Below, in pieces: positions 56,075 to 63,767 of a stretch of DNA of 64,000 bases. The translations under genes were made by a program, and so were the position numbers. Numbering within the stretch: position 1 is the first letter of the stretch; each line of letters opens with the position of its first letter. The notes beneath the pieces were generated by a model, which was given only the letters and a program-made list of their open reading frames with translations, made no database searches and had not been told where the DNA came from. Source of the stretch: Pseudomonas sp. S09G 359 (GTDB lineage: Bacteria > Pseudomonadota > Gammaproteobacteria > Pseudomonadales > Pseudomonadaceae); NCBI RefSeq assembly GCF_002843605.1, contig NZ_CP025263.1:4059501-4123500 (forward strand), in the 5' to 3' direction.

Positions 56075-56091
56075 AGCGAGTTTCGTGCCAA
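56075..56091 (-). promoter_or_regulatory. Sigma-54 (-24/-12) promoter of the glycerol importer operon
   Basis: On the minus strand the sequence TTGGCACGAAACTCGCT matches the consensus YTGGCACGrNNNTTGCW at every fixed base except one (TCGC for TTGC), with correct GG/GC spacing. It lies about 45 bases upstream of the glpS start. The adjacent divergent gene encodes an enhancer-binding activator with a GAFTGA loop. Confidence 0.85.
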
Positions 56092-56134
56092 AAGCGGCAG
56101 GTGCTTGATCCACAAGGAAATGGACTAAACGCGA

Positions 56135-56214
56135 TGTTCAGGAGTGAACACAAATGAACTGGCCGGGCTGAACAACTGAACAATCCGGGGGTTGACAATG
56201 AACAGTTCTGAACA
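56135..56214. promoter_or_regulatory. Cluster of TGAACA elements, candidate upstream activating sites
   Basis: TGAACA occurs at 56145, 56169, 56177, 56199 and 56209, and the inverted TGTTCA at 56135, forming the palindrome TGTTCA-GGAG-TGAACA. Offsets of 10, 22 and 32 bases between several copies approximate whole helical turns. The cluster is 45-120 bases upstream of the -24 element, a normal place for an enhancer of the activator encoded at 56397-58214. Confidence 0.7.
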
Positions 56215-56239
56215 ACACTCTGATGATCAACACAGGGCA

Positions 56240-56334
56240 AATGTGGGAGCGGGCTTGCTCGCGAATGCGCCGGGTCAGTCAATACCTATGTCGACTGGTC
56301 CAGCGCATTCGCGAGCAAGCCCGCTCCCACATGT
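56240..56334. repeat. REPIN-like inverted pair, second REP family
   Basis: Arms ATGTGGGAGCGGGCTTGCTC, GCGAATGCGC and GCGCATTCGCGAGCAAGCCC, GCTCCCACAT. A different arm sequence from the GGGGGCTTGCCCCC family seen elsewhere. It lies between the activator gene and the enhancer sites; the activator frame stays open through it but is not coding there. Confidence 0.88.
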
Positions 56335-56396
56335 TGAACCGATTTCTTCAGGTAGATTGTGCAAGACCCAATAACAATAAAAACGCAGGTCACCCT

Positions 56397-58214
56397 ATGG
56401 CCGAACCCTTGGCTCACGACACCCTTATCCAGGAATCCTGGCGCCGCTGCCGCGCCTTTGGCCTGGACCACCAGAGCACGCCCAGCTTCGACCAACTGCC
56501 GGCCGAGGGCATCAGCCAGTTGCTGGAAAGCCAGCATTCCCTGGTGCAGACCACCCATCAGGAAGTGCTGCCCTACTACGAAAACATCCTGAGCAATTCC
56601 AACTGCCTGATCATGCTGGCCGACAACCAGGGCCAGGTGCTGACCAGTTGGGGCACCCAGCGCTTTATCGACCCCAAGCTGGCCCGGGGTTTCAGCGCCG
56701 GCGCCAGCTGGATGGAGCGCGCCAGCGGCACCAATGCCATCGGCACCGCGCTGGCCTGTGCCCAGGCGGTGCACATCGAACATGACGAACATTTTCTCAA
56801 GGCCAACCGTTTCATGACCGGCTCCGCGGCACCGATCTTCGATGCCCAGCGCGAGATCATCGCCGTGCTGGATGTGTCCAGCGACAGCTACCTGCCGCCC
56901 TCCCACACCCTGGGCATGGTCAAGATGATGAGCCAGACCGTGGAGAACCGGCTGATCCTCAACCTGTTTCGCGGTGAGCACTTCCAACTGACCTTCAACA
57001 CCGGCCTGAGCAACCTCGACAGCCAATGGGCCGGCCTGCTGATTTTTGACGACAGCGGCCAGGTGCTCTCGGCCAACCGCCGCGCCGACAACCTGCTGGG
57101 CATCAGTTTGTCGCGGGTGATGATCGACAGTTTGTTCAAGGTCTCGCTGCTGGAGTTGCTCAACCAACCCGAAGGGCTGCCCTTTTCACTGCAGGCGGCA
57201 GGACGTAATCGCTTCCAGTGCTTGCTCAAACGGCCGAAACAGATGCCGGTGCAGGCGCGCGTATTCAGCGAGCCGGTCGCGCCAAAACCAGCCGCGATTG
57301 GCCTGACGACCTTGCACTTTGGCGATGTTCGCGTGGAAAAAGCCGTGCGCCAGGCCGAACGTTTGCTGGAAAAGGACATCCCGCTGTTGATTCATGGCGA
57401 AACCGGCGTGGGCAAGGAGGTGTTCGTCAAAGCCCTGCACAGCGCCAGTTCCCGAAGCCGGCAGGCATTTATCGCGGTGAACTGTGCGGCGATTCCCGCT
57501 GAGCTGGTGGAATCGGAACTGTTCGGCTACGAAAAAGGCGCGTTCACCGGCGCCAATCAGAAAGGCAGCATCGGCCTGATCCGCAAGGCGGATAAAGGCA
57601 CGCTGTTTCTCGATGAAATCGGTGATATGCCCCTGCCAACCCAGGCGCGACTATTGCGTGTGTTGCAGGAGCGTTGCGTGCAGCCGGTAGGCAGCAGCGA
57701 GTTATTCCCGGTGGATTTGCGGATTATTTCGGCCACCAACCGGGCGCTGCGCGAGCTGGTGCAGGCCGGGCGTTTTCGTGAGGACCTTTACTACCGCATC
57801 GGCGGCCTGACGCTCGAACTGCCGCCGTTGCGCGAGCGGACCGACAAGCAGGCGCTGTTCCAGCAACTGTGGCAGCAGCACCGCGAGCCGACCCAATGGG
57901 CCGGGCTGAGCGCCGAGGTGCTGGCGCTGTTCGAGCAGCACCCGTGGCCGGGCAATTTGCGTCAGGTCAGCAGTGTGTTGCAGGTGGCCCTGGCGATGGC
58001 CGAGGAACAACCGATCCGCGCAGAGCATCTGCCGGATGATTTCTTTGTGGATCTGAACGTGGCGCCACCCTTGCCCGCCAGCGAGTATCTGGACGACAGC
58101 ATCGACCTGACTCAGCGTCTGAAAGCGGCCGGCGGGAATATTTCCCACCTGGCGCGGGAGCTGGGGGTGAGCCGCAATACCCTCTACAAGCGCCTGCGCC
58201 AGAACGAAACCTAG
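56397..58214 (+). CDS. Sigma-54-dependent activator, AcoR type, likely regulator of glycerol import
   Basis: 605 residues. N-terminal GAF-like sensor (ASWMERASGTNAIGTALACA; TGSAAPIFDAQREIIAVLDV), a PAS-like part (GLLIFDDSGQVLSANRRADN), the AAA+ domain with Walker A HGETGVGKE, the sigma-54 contact loop YEKGAFTGANQKG, Walker B GTLFLDEIGDM, and a C-terminal Fis helix-turn-helix (GGNISHLARELGVSRNTLYK). ATG 56397 chosen because upstream codons come from a REP sequence. Its stop overlaps that of the convergent fecR-type gene in CTAG. Confidence 0.92.
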   Translation: MAEPLAHDTLIQESWRRCRAFGLDHQSTPSFDQLPAEGISQLLESQHSLVQTTHQEVLPYYENILSNSNCLIMLADNQGQVLTSWGTQRFIDPKLARGFSAGASWMERASGTNAIGTALACAQAVHIEHDEHFLKANRFMTGSAAPIFDAQREIIAVLDVSSDSYLPPSHTLGMVKMMSQTVENRLILNLFRGEHFQLTFNTGLSNLDSQWAGLLIFDDSGQVLSANRRADNLLGISLSRVMIDSLFKVSLLELLNQPEGLPFSLQAAGRNRFQCLLKRPKQMPVQARVFSEPVAPKPAAIGLTTLHFGDVRVEKAVRQAERLLEKDIPLLIHGETGVGKEVFVKALHSASSRSRQAFIAVNCAAIPAELVESELFGYEKGAFTGANQKGSIGLIRKADKGTLFLDEIGDMPLPTQARLLRVLQERCVQPVGSSELFPVDLRIISATNRALRELVQAGRFREDLYYRIGGLTLELPPLRERTDKQALFQQLWQQHREPTQWAGLSAEVLALFEQHPWPGNLRQVSSVLQVALAMAEEQPIRAEHLPDDFFVDLNVAPPLPASEYLDDSIDLTQRLKAAGGNISHLARELGVSRNTLYKRLRQNET

Positions 58215-59143
58215 CGCGGCTTGACCACCACCAGCAAGTCGGTGAAGTACTCCACCTGAATCGGCAGGTTATCCGCCAGGGTCGCCAGCGCCGCCGCCGT
58301 GTCATCGAGTTTGAATACACCGGACACCCGCAGGTTTTGCAGGGCCTGGGGGTCGAAGCGCACCAGGCCGTGGCGATAGCTGGCCAGGGTTTGCAGCACC
58401 TCGCTCAGGGGTTGGTCATCGACTTTGAGCAGGCCGCGCGTCCACGCATCCGGGTCGGAATTGCCCGTGGCCTGCGCAGGTGTGGCATGGCCATGCGCGA
58501 GGATCGAGCGCTGGCCGGCCGTCACCTTGACCCCGGCCTCGTTGTCGCCTTTAACGGCCACCGTGGACTCGATCACCGTCACCAGCGTGGTGCCGTCCGC
58601 CGCACGTTTGACCATATAGCGCGTGCCCAAGGCGGTGGCGGTGCCTTGATCGGTGCGCACCACGAACGGCCGTTGCGCATCCTTGGCCACCTCCACCCAC
58701 AGCTCGCCTTGCAGCAACTCGATAACACGCTGGTGGCCGTCGAATTTCACGTCCACCGCCGAGTTGCTGTTGAGCTGCAATTGGCTGCCGTCTTCGAGGG
58801 CGACCTGGCGGCGTTCACCGACGCCGGTGCGTTGGTCGGCCATCCACACGGGCAACTGCGACAACCCCAGCCAGCCACACAGCAACACACCGAGTACCCC
58901 CACCACCGGCACGGTGCGCGAGCGTTGCGGGGCAAACGCGCGGTTCAGGGCGATGCGTGCCGGTTGCGCGGGCAAGGTGTCGAGGCTGCCCCACAGCGAA
59001 CGCATGCGCTCGATGGCCACGGCGTGACGCGGGTCGGCCTGGCACCAGGCGTTGAAGGCACGGCGCTCGGCGTCGCTGACGTCTTCGTCGTGCAGGCGTG
59101 TCAGCCAATTCGCCGCTTGCTGGATGATCTGTTCGGAGTTCAT
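58211..59143 (-). CDS. FecR-type anti-sigma factor/sigma regulator
   Basis: 310 residues. N-terminal cytoplasmic DUF4880 region (AANWLTRLHDEDVSDAERRA, FNAWCQADPRHAVAIERM), one membrane segment (VVGVLGVLLCGWLGLSQLPV), the FecR domain (RQVALEDGSQLQLNSNSAVD; VIELLQGELWVEVAKDAQRP) and a C-terminal STN-like end (DDQPLSEVLQTLASYRHGLV). ATGA overlap with the sigma gene. It should carry a surface signal from a TonB receptor to the sigma factor. Confidence 0.92.
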   Translation of the reverse strand: MNSEQIIQQAANWLTRLHDEDVSDAERRAFNAWCQADPRHAVAIERMRSLWGSLDTLPAQPARIALNRAFAPQRSRTVPVVGVLGVLLCGWLGLSQLPVWMADQRTGVGERRQVALEDGSQLQLNSNSAVDVKFDGHQRVIELLQGELWVEVAKDAQRPFVVRTDQGTATALGTRYMVKRAADGTTLVTVIESTVAVKGDNEAGVKVTAGQRSILAHGHATPAQATGNSDPDAWTRGLLKVDDQPLSEVLQTLASYRHGLVRFDPQALQNLRVSGVFKLDDTAAALATLADNLPIQVEYFTDLLVVVKPR

Positions 59144-59682
59144 GCCAGCGGATCAGCCCCATGCAAGCTGTGGTAGCAATGCACCAGCGCGCTGGAAATA
59201 TAGTTTTTGACACTGCTGGAAGACACGTCCAGGCGGGTGGCGATTTCGCTGTAGGTCAGCCCGTCGAGGCGGCTCAGCAGGAAGGCTTCACGGGCTTTGG
59301 CCGGCAGGCCGGCGAGCATCTCGGCGATGCGTTCCAGGGCTTGCAGCGCCACATGGATCGCGGCGGGGTCGGGCATGCCGGCGTCTTCGGACTGGATCAC
59401 CAGCGCTTCCATGTAGGCCTTTTCGATGCGTCGACGGCGGGCGCCATCGATCAACAGGCGCCCCGCCGTGGTCGCCAGAAATGCCCGGGGCTCCTTGATA
59501 TGTTGCGGCTCGGCCAACATCAGGACGCGGATAAACGCGTCGTGGGCCAGGTCGGCGGCATGTTGGGAACAGCCGAGTTTTTTGCGCAGCCAGTTGTGCA
59601 ACCAGCCGTGGTGCTCGCTATACATCGCCGTAAGGGTCTGTTGACGGACTGAATCGCCCAGCGCGGCCGGAATATCATGCAT
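59140..59682 (-). CDS. ECF sigma factor, FecI type (iron starvation group)
   Basis: 180 residues. Region 2 (LRKKLGCSQHAADLAHDAFI, RVLML) and region 4 (LPAKAREAFLLSRLDGLTYS, EIATRLDVSSSSVKNYI) match FecI/PvdS-like factors. ATG 59682 is preferred; the frame could also start at a TTG two codons upstream. Cotranscribed with fecR-type gene; the TonB receptor gene lies upstream on the same strand beyond a 314-base repeat-filled gap. Confidence 0.92.
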   Translation of the reverse strand: MHDIPAALGDSVRQQTLTAMYSEHHGWLHNWLRKKLGCSQHAADLAHDAFIRVLMLAEPQHIKEPRAFLATTAGRLLIDGARRRRIEKAYMEALVIQSEDAGMPDPAAIHVALQALERIAEMLAGLPAKAREAFLLSRLDGLTYSEIATRLDVSSSSVKNYISSALVHCYHSLHGADPLA

Positions 59683-59772
59683 GCGCAAAAACTTCTCAAA
59701 TGGGAAATATTACCAATTGCGCGAACAATGCCAGTAAATCGATTCGGGGGCAAGGGCCTTCCACGATTGCCC

Positions 59773-59906
59773 TTGTGGCGAGCGGGCTTGCCCGCGTTGG
59801 GCTGCGAAGCGGCCCCAGTATGGCGAAATGCAGTGTGCCAGGCCCTCATCAGTGCCTGGTTTTGGGGCTGCTGCGCAGCCCAACGCGGGCAAGCCCGCTC
59901 GCCACA
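59773..59906. repeat. Long intergenic inverted repeat, copy 4
   Basis: Arms TGTGGCGAGCGGGCTTGCCC, GCGTTGGGCTGCGAAGCGGCCCC and reverse complement, in the gap 59683-59996 between the TonB receptor and sigma genes. With the short array after it, it accounts for most of that gap; the sigma promoter should lie in 59683-59772. Confidence 0.88.
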
Positions 59907-59977
59907 AAAAAGCCACTCTCCCCAAAAAAAGCCACTTTCCCCAAAAAAATCCGCTTTCCCCAAAAAAGCCGCTTGCG
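59906..59977. repeat. Tandem array of ~20-base A-rich units
   Basis: Four units of the form CCCCAAAAAAAGCCACTTT follow the repeat arm directly. As at copies 2 and 3, a tandem array borders the inverted repeat, and the units again start from the CCACAAAA-type end. Confidence 0.82.
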
Positions 59978-59996
59978 TTTGGGAGCCAGTGTGCCC

Positions 59997-62108
59997 TCAG
60001 CGCCAGCTCCACGACACACCCGTGTAGATGCCCCGCCCATCCGCCGGGGTCGAGCGCGCCGCGTCCAGGCCCTTGTCGTCGTAGACCGGGGTCACGGTGT
60101 TAGCGTAGCGGCGGTTGGTGAGGTTGCGCAGGTCGACCCAGGCTTGCCAGTCCTGTTTTGGCGCGTCGTAACCAAAGGTTGCGCCGAGGGTGGTGTAGGA
60201 CGCGGCGTAGTAGGAGTTGGCATAGTCCACCGCCACACGTGACGAATACTCGGTGTTGAGGCTGGTGTAGAGGCCCGTCGGGTGGCTGTAGCGCAGTTGC
60301 GCTTGGTAGTAGTGCTTGGGGATGCCCGGCAAGGTGTTGTCACCGAAACGGTCGTCGTCGCGGTAATGGAAGTCGCTGAAGGTGTAGGCCTGGCGCAAGG
60401 CGAGCTTGCCGTTGCCGGCGCCGTCCCACAGCGGGCTGAGCAGGCTCAGTTCCACGCCTTGGTGCACGGTGGGGCTGGCATTCGATTCAGCGACGATGGC
60501 ATTGCTGGTCGAGGTCTGCGCTTGGGTTTCCACGGTGAGCAATTCGTGGCGCACTTCGGAGCGGTACAGCGCCAGGTCCCACTGGCCGAGCCATGCCTCG
60601 CCGCGGCCGCCGATTTCCAGGGTGGTGGCGGTCTGGTTTTTCAGGCTCACGCCTTCACGCGCCAGGCCTGTCGCCGCGCCGCTGGTGAAGTACTTGTTGG
60701 AACCCCAGATCATCGACCACGCGTGCGGCGGCTCGACCGAGCGGCTCAGGTTGCCGTACACCTGCAATTGCGGGTTGAAGTCGTAGCGTAGGCCGATGCG
60801 TGGCGCGTAGTCCCAGTCGTGCTGGCTAAGCGGCGCCTGGCCTTCGGGGTAGGTCACCTGGGTTTCGCGGCGGGTGTAGATCGCGGCCAGGCCGGTGGTC
60901 AGCCACAGATCCGGCACCAGTTCCAGGTCGTTGCCGATATGCAGCACGGTGTCGGAGCCCAAGTAGCTGTAGTCGCGGGTCTTGGTGCCGGGTGCATAGG
61001 TGGCGGTATTGCCGGCAGGCGTGCGTACATATTCCGACGCGCCATTGTTGGGCATCGCCTGGGTGGTGCGCAGGCCGAGCGTGGTTTTACTGTCGTGGCC
61101 GAACAGCGTGTCCTGGCGGATGTAATTCAGGCTGCTGCTGATGTCGGTGTAAGCCACCTTGAGACGGTTGGTGCCTTCGCGCAGGTCCATCGGGTAATCG
61201 TGATAGGCCAGCCCGACTTCAAGGCGCGAACTGTCGTCCAGCTGCAAGGTGGTTTTGTTGGCGATCCAGGTGGAGCCCGGTTGCAGGCGCTTGGAGTCGC
61301 GGGCGGCGTTGAGGCTGTTGGCGGCACGCGGGTCGTGGCTGATCTGCGCGCGGGTGAGCTTGCCGGGGGTGTCGTTGGTGGTTTCTCGGTAACGGAAGTA
61401 AAAACGGGTTTCCAGGTCCGGGTTGAAGCGGTAGCCGAAGTTGGCCGCCACGCCTTTGCCGGTGGCGGCGCTCTGGCGCTGATAACCGTCGGATTGCGAG
61501 TCGGTGAGGCTGATGTAGTAGTCTGCATCGCCCAGCACCTGGCCCGAGCTGATCTCGCGCTGGGCATAACCGCGGCTGCCCGTTTCATAGCGCAGTTGCA
61601 GCTTAGGCGCATCAAAGCCGGTATGCGTCACGTAGTTGACCGAACCGCCCAGGGCCAGCGCGCCCTGATCAAAGCCGTTGGCGCCGCGCAACACCTCGAC
61701 ACGGCTTTGCCACAACGGATCCTTGAGTTCGTAAGGCGTGCCGCCGGGGCCGGTGAGCGGCAGGCCGTCGAACATTTCATACAGCCCGGAGGCATGGGAA
61801 CCCGGGCTGCGGTTCAGGCCCGAACCGCGAATCGAGAGTTTCACCCCTTCATTATTCGCCGCCTTGGCGTACACCCCGGCCTGGTACTTGAACACGTCTT
61901 CGTTGCTGCTCACCCGCCCCTGCTGCACGCTGCTCATGTCGATGAAATTGCTGGCGCCGGGGACGCTCTGGAGCTGTGCCTGGGCCACTTCGCCGGCGCT
62001 GGCTTCGCTGGTGGTGACTTCGACCGGCGCCAATTGCAGGTCTTCGGCATGCACCAGTGAGCTTAACGTCAGGGCGGCAAACAGGAATGGAGGATGGCGC
62101 AGCAGCAT
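59997..62108 (-). CDS. TonB-dependent outer-membrane receptor lacking a signalling domain
   Basis: 703 residues. Signal peptide MLLRHPPFLFAALTLSSLVH, then DLQLAPVEVTTSEASAGE (TonB-box region), plug (DVFKYQAGVYAKAANNEGVK; LSIRGSGLNRSPGSHASGLY; RVEVLRGANGFDQGALALGG; SVNYVT) and a beta barrel ending GRGIYTGVSWSWR. The plug starts about 35 residues after the signal, leaving no room for the ~80-residue STN domain of transducers. GAAGGA lies nine bases before ATG 62108. Probably takes up a ferric siderophore or other iron chelate; ligand unknown. Confidence 0.92.
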   Translation of the reverse strand: MLLRHPPFLFAALTLSSLVHAEDLQLAPVEVTTSEASAGEVAQAQLQSVPGASNFIDMSSVQQGRVSSNEDVFKYQAGVYAKAANNEGVKLSIRGSGLNRSPGSHASGLYEMFDGLPLTGPGGTPYELKDPLWQSRVEVLRGANGFDQGALALGGSVNYVTHTGFDAPKLQLRYETGSRGYAQREISSGQVLGDADYYISLTDSQSDGYQRQSAATGKGVAANFGYRFNPDLETRFYFRYRETTNDTPGKLTRAQISHDPRAANSLNAARDSKRLQPGSTWIANKTTLQLDDSSRLEVGLAYHDYPMDLREGTNRLKVAYTDISSSLNYIRQDTLFGHDSKTTLGLRTTQAMPNNGASEYVRTPAGNTATYAPGTKTRDYSYLGSDTVLHIGNDLELVPDLWLTTGLAAIYTRRETQVTYPEGQAPLSQHDWDYAPRIGLRYDFNPQLQVYGNLSRSVEPPHAWSMIWGSNKYFTSGAATGLAREGVSLKNQTATTLEIGGRGEAWLGQWDLALYRSEVRHELLTVETQAQTSTSNAIVAESNASPTVHQGVELSLLSPLWDGAGNGKLALRQAYTFSDFHYRDDDRFGDNTLPGIPKHYYQAQLRYSHPTGLYTSLNTEYSSRVAVDYANSYYAASYTTLGATFGYDAPKQDWQAWVDLRNLTNRRYANTVTPVYDDKGLDAARSTPADGRGIYTGVSWSWR

Positions 62109-62132
62109 GGGGTGGGTCCTTCGAATTCGGGG

Positions 62133-62156
62133 GCGTGCCAGGCCGGCCTGGCACGC
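62133..62156 (-). promoter_or_regulatory. Perfect 24-base palindrome in the receptor leader
   Basis: GCGTGCCAGGCC joined to GGCCTGGCACGC, about 25-48 bases upstream of the receptor start and ten bases upstream of its ribosome-binding site. In RNA it would form a long, loop-poor hairpin; in DNA it could be a dimeric operator. Confidence 0.7.
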
Positions 62157-62161
62157 GAACA

Positions 62162-62223
62162 GTGATGGGAAGACAGGCACGCTCGCCGGGTCACTCCTTA
62201 TTAACGGACCAGACCCTTCCCAC
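62162..62223 (-). promoter_or_regulatory. Possible structured RNA leader upstream of the receptor gene
   Basis: On the minus strand GTGGGAAG pairs with a downstream CTTCCCATCAC, and nested inside GGGTC pairs with GACCC; the enclosed loop contains CGTTAATAAGGAG. It does not match the cobalamin or TPP riboswitch patterns I know. It may simply be chance pairing. Confidence 0.35.
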
Positions 62224-62348
62224 AACAGCGTCGGACCGAATTGATTTTGCTAAGTCCAAAATCGCATGACCACATGCAAACTCAGTATTTAAAGAAATAA
62301 CCGCCACGCATTACTGTAGAGCCACTGAACACCCATGAGAGCGCCACC

Positions 62349-62507
62349 ATGCAAACATCCGCCACCGTCATCGACTTCACGCTCCACCGCAAACGCCGCC
62401 AGGCACGTGCTGCGGCCGAGCTGATGTGGGCGATGTACGCGGCGCGTGCCGGGCTTGCGGTGTTTGCCGCCCAGGCTGCTCTGTCCAGCGATACCCGCCG
62501 GGCGTAA
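62349..62507 (+). CDS. Small ORF upstream of the XRE-cupin regulator
   Basis: 52 residues: MQTSATVIDFTLHRKRRQAR, then AAAELMWAMYAARAGLAVFA and AQAALSSDTRRA. Third-position G/C bias is strong and its stop is five bases before the regulator start, so it is probably co-translated. The N-terminal half is basic, the C-terminal half an alanine-rich hydrophobic helix. GAGAG precedes the ATG. Function unknown. Confidence 0.62.
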   Translation: MQTSATVIDFTLHRKRRQARAAAELMWAMYAARAGLAVFAAQAALSSDTRRA

Positions 62508-62512
62508 CGCCG

Positions 62513-63139
62513 ATGAACTTTCTACACGTGCTCCCGGAACCGCCCGACCCGCTGCCCAAACCCAATACCGACGATGACGTGATCGGCTTGTGCGTCGCGC
62601 ACAACCTGCAACGCCTGCGCAGTAAGCGCCACCTTTCACTCGATGGCCTCGCGCGCGCCTGCGGTGTGAGCCGTGCGATGCTGGCGCAGATCGAGTCCGG
62701 GCGCAGCGTGCCGTCGATCAAGGTGCTGTGCAAGATTGCCAAAGGCTTGAAGGTGTCGGTGGCGGCGTTCCTGGAGGATCGCGCATTTGAAGGGGTGGAG
62801 GTGCTGCCGGCGCAACAGAGCAAGCGCCTGGTGAGTGCCGATGGCGCGTTTATCAGCCGTGCGTTGTTTCCCTACGATACCGCGCGCCAATCCGAATTCT
62901 ACGAGATCCGCCTGCGCGCACTGGGCGAGGAAGTTTCCGCAGGCCATGGCCCCGGCATCCAGGAAAACCTAGTGGTGGCCCAGGGTGTCCTGGAGGTCAG
63001 TGTCAACGAGGAGCGCTACCTGCTCTCCACCGGTGACTCGATTCTGTTCTACGCCGACCAGCCCCACCGCTACCGCAACCCGGCGGACAGCGAGGCGGTG
63101 GCCTTTCTGGTGATCACCTACCCCGAACGCCTCGACTGA
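62513..63139 (+). CDS. XRE-family regulator with C-terminal cupin domain
   Basis: 208 residues. Helix-turn-helix around residues 25-80 (LRSKRHLSLDGLARACGVSR; AMLAQIESGRSVPSIKVLCK) and a cupin domain at about 110-205 (LVVAQGVLEVSVNEERYLLS; TGDSILFYADQPHRYRNPAD). Such proteins sense small metabolites or metals. The ATG at 62513 follows directly after the small ORF; an upstream in-frame start is rejected because it runs through that ORF in another frame. Strong terminator after the stop. Confidence 0.92.
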   Translation: MNFLHVLPEPPDPLPKPNTDDDVIGLCVAHNLQRLRSKRHLSLDGLARACGVSRAMLAQIESGRSVPSIKVLCKIAKGLKVSVAAFLEDRAFEGVEVLPAQQSKRLVSADGAFISRALFPYDTARQSEFYEIRLRALGEEVSAGHGPGIQENLVVAQGVLEVSVNEERYLLSTGDSILFYADQPHRYRNPADSEAVAFLVITYPERLD

Positions 63140-63144
63140 AATGC

Positions 63145-63174
63145 AAAACGCCCCGAATCATCGGGGCGTTTTTT
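63145..63174. terminator. Bidirectional rho-independent terminator
   Basis: Perfect 12-base stem AAAACGCCCCGA / TCGGGGCGTTTT with loop ATCA and T-runs on both strands. Lies between the convergent XRE-cupin gene and the Met-rich protein gene and can serve both. Confidence 0.93.
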
Positions 63175-63189
63175 ATTGCGCGGGACCTG

Positions 63190-63693
63190 TCAGCAGGTGC
63201 AGCACATCATCGGCATGCCGTTGCAGCTCATCATCATCGGCATGGCGCAGTCGTTCATCATTTTGTTCATCAGCATGCAGCAGTTGGTCATCATGGCCAT
63301 GCTCATGCCTGGCATCGGCATCATTTTGCACTGCATGCCATCCGCCTGCATCGTGCACTCCATCACGCACTTCATCATCGGCATCTGCATGCCCATCATC
63401 GGCATCATCTGCATGTTCATGCCCGACATCATCGCCATGGCCTCAGCCGACATGCACATCATCGACATGTTGGCGCACTGCATCATCATCGGCATGCCGC
63501 AGTTCATCATCATCGCCATCATTTCGGCGTTGGTCTTGAACTGAGCCATGTCCATACCGGCCGCGGGTTTCATGGTGCACATCATGGCGTCGTCGGCCAT
63601 TTCGCATTTCATGGTGGCCATCATCATCGGCATGCCCATCATCGGCATCATTGGCATGGCGGTGTTCATCGGCATCTGCATTGCATTCATCAT
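63190..63693 (-). CDS. Extremely methionine- and cysteine-rich protein of unknown function
   Basis: 167 residues by my count with 68 Met (about 41%) and 15 Cys (about 9%); also Ala, Asn, Pro, Gly, almost no aromatic residues. It begins MMNAMQMPMNTAMPMMPMMG with no signal peptide, so it should be cytoplasmic. The sequence is an internal duplication of about 84 residues: C65-x7-C73-x6-C80 is repeated exactly as C149-x7-C157-x6-C164, with NCGMPMMMQC matching DCAMPMMMSC, and PMMGMPMMM near residue 20 matching PMMGMQMPM near residue 100. Evidence it is a real gene: CGGAG eight bases before the ATG, a plausible -35/-10 upstream, a strong terminator downstream, and G/C-ending non-Met codons. Possible roles: Cu(I) or other soft-metal storage, or a sacrificial oxidant sink. 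No known family recognised. Confidence 0.85.
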   Translation of the reverse strand: MMNAMQMPMNTAMPMMPMMGMPMMMATMKCEMADDAMMCTMKPAAGMDMAQFKTNAEMMAMMMNCGMPMMMQCANMSMMCMSAEAMAMMSGMNMQMMPMMGMQMPMMKCVMECTMQADGMQCKMMPMPGMSMAMMTNCCMLMNKMMNDCAMPMMMSCNGMPMMCCTC

Positions 63694-63739
63694 GTTCGAA
63701 ACTCCGTAATCGACAGGAAATGGCTAAGTTCTGGCGCCG

Positions 63740-63767
63740 ATTCTAAAGACGCCAGGCAGCCGCGCAA
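63740..63767 (-). promoter_or_regulatory. Candidate sigma-70 promoter of the Met-rich protein gene
   Basis: On the minus strand TTGCGC, a 16-base spacer and TAGAAT lie about 47 bases upstream of the ATG at 63693. No copper (CueR-like) or other metal operator was recognised in the region. Confidence 0.5.

Noticed and set aside
56223..56396. N-terminal extension of the sigma-54 activator
   Set aside because: Encoded by a REP sequence; the family N-terminus begins at the ATG at 56397.
62162..62223. Cobalamin or TPP riboswitch
   Set aside because: The conserved core sequences of those riboswitches are not present; only generic complementary segments are seen.
63176..63544. Plus-strand hydrophobic Ile/Met-rich frame opposite the Met-rich gene
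   Set aside because: The Ile-rich composition is only the complement of ATG runs; the minus strand has the ribosome-binding site, promoter candidate and G/C-ending codons.
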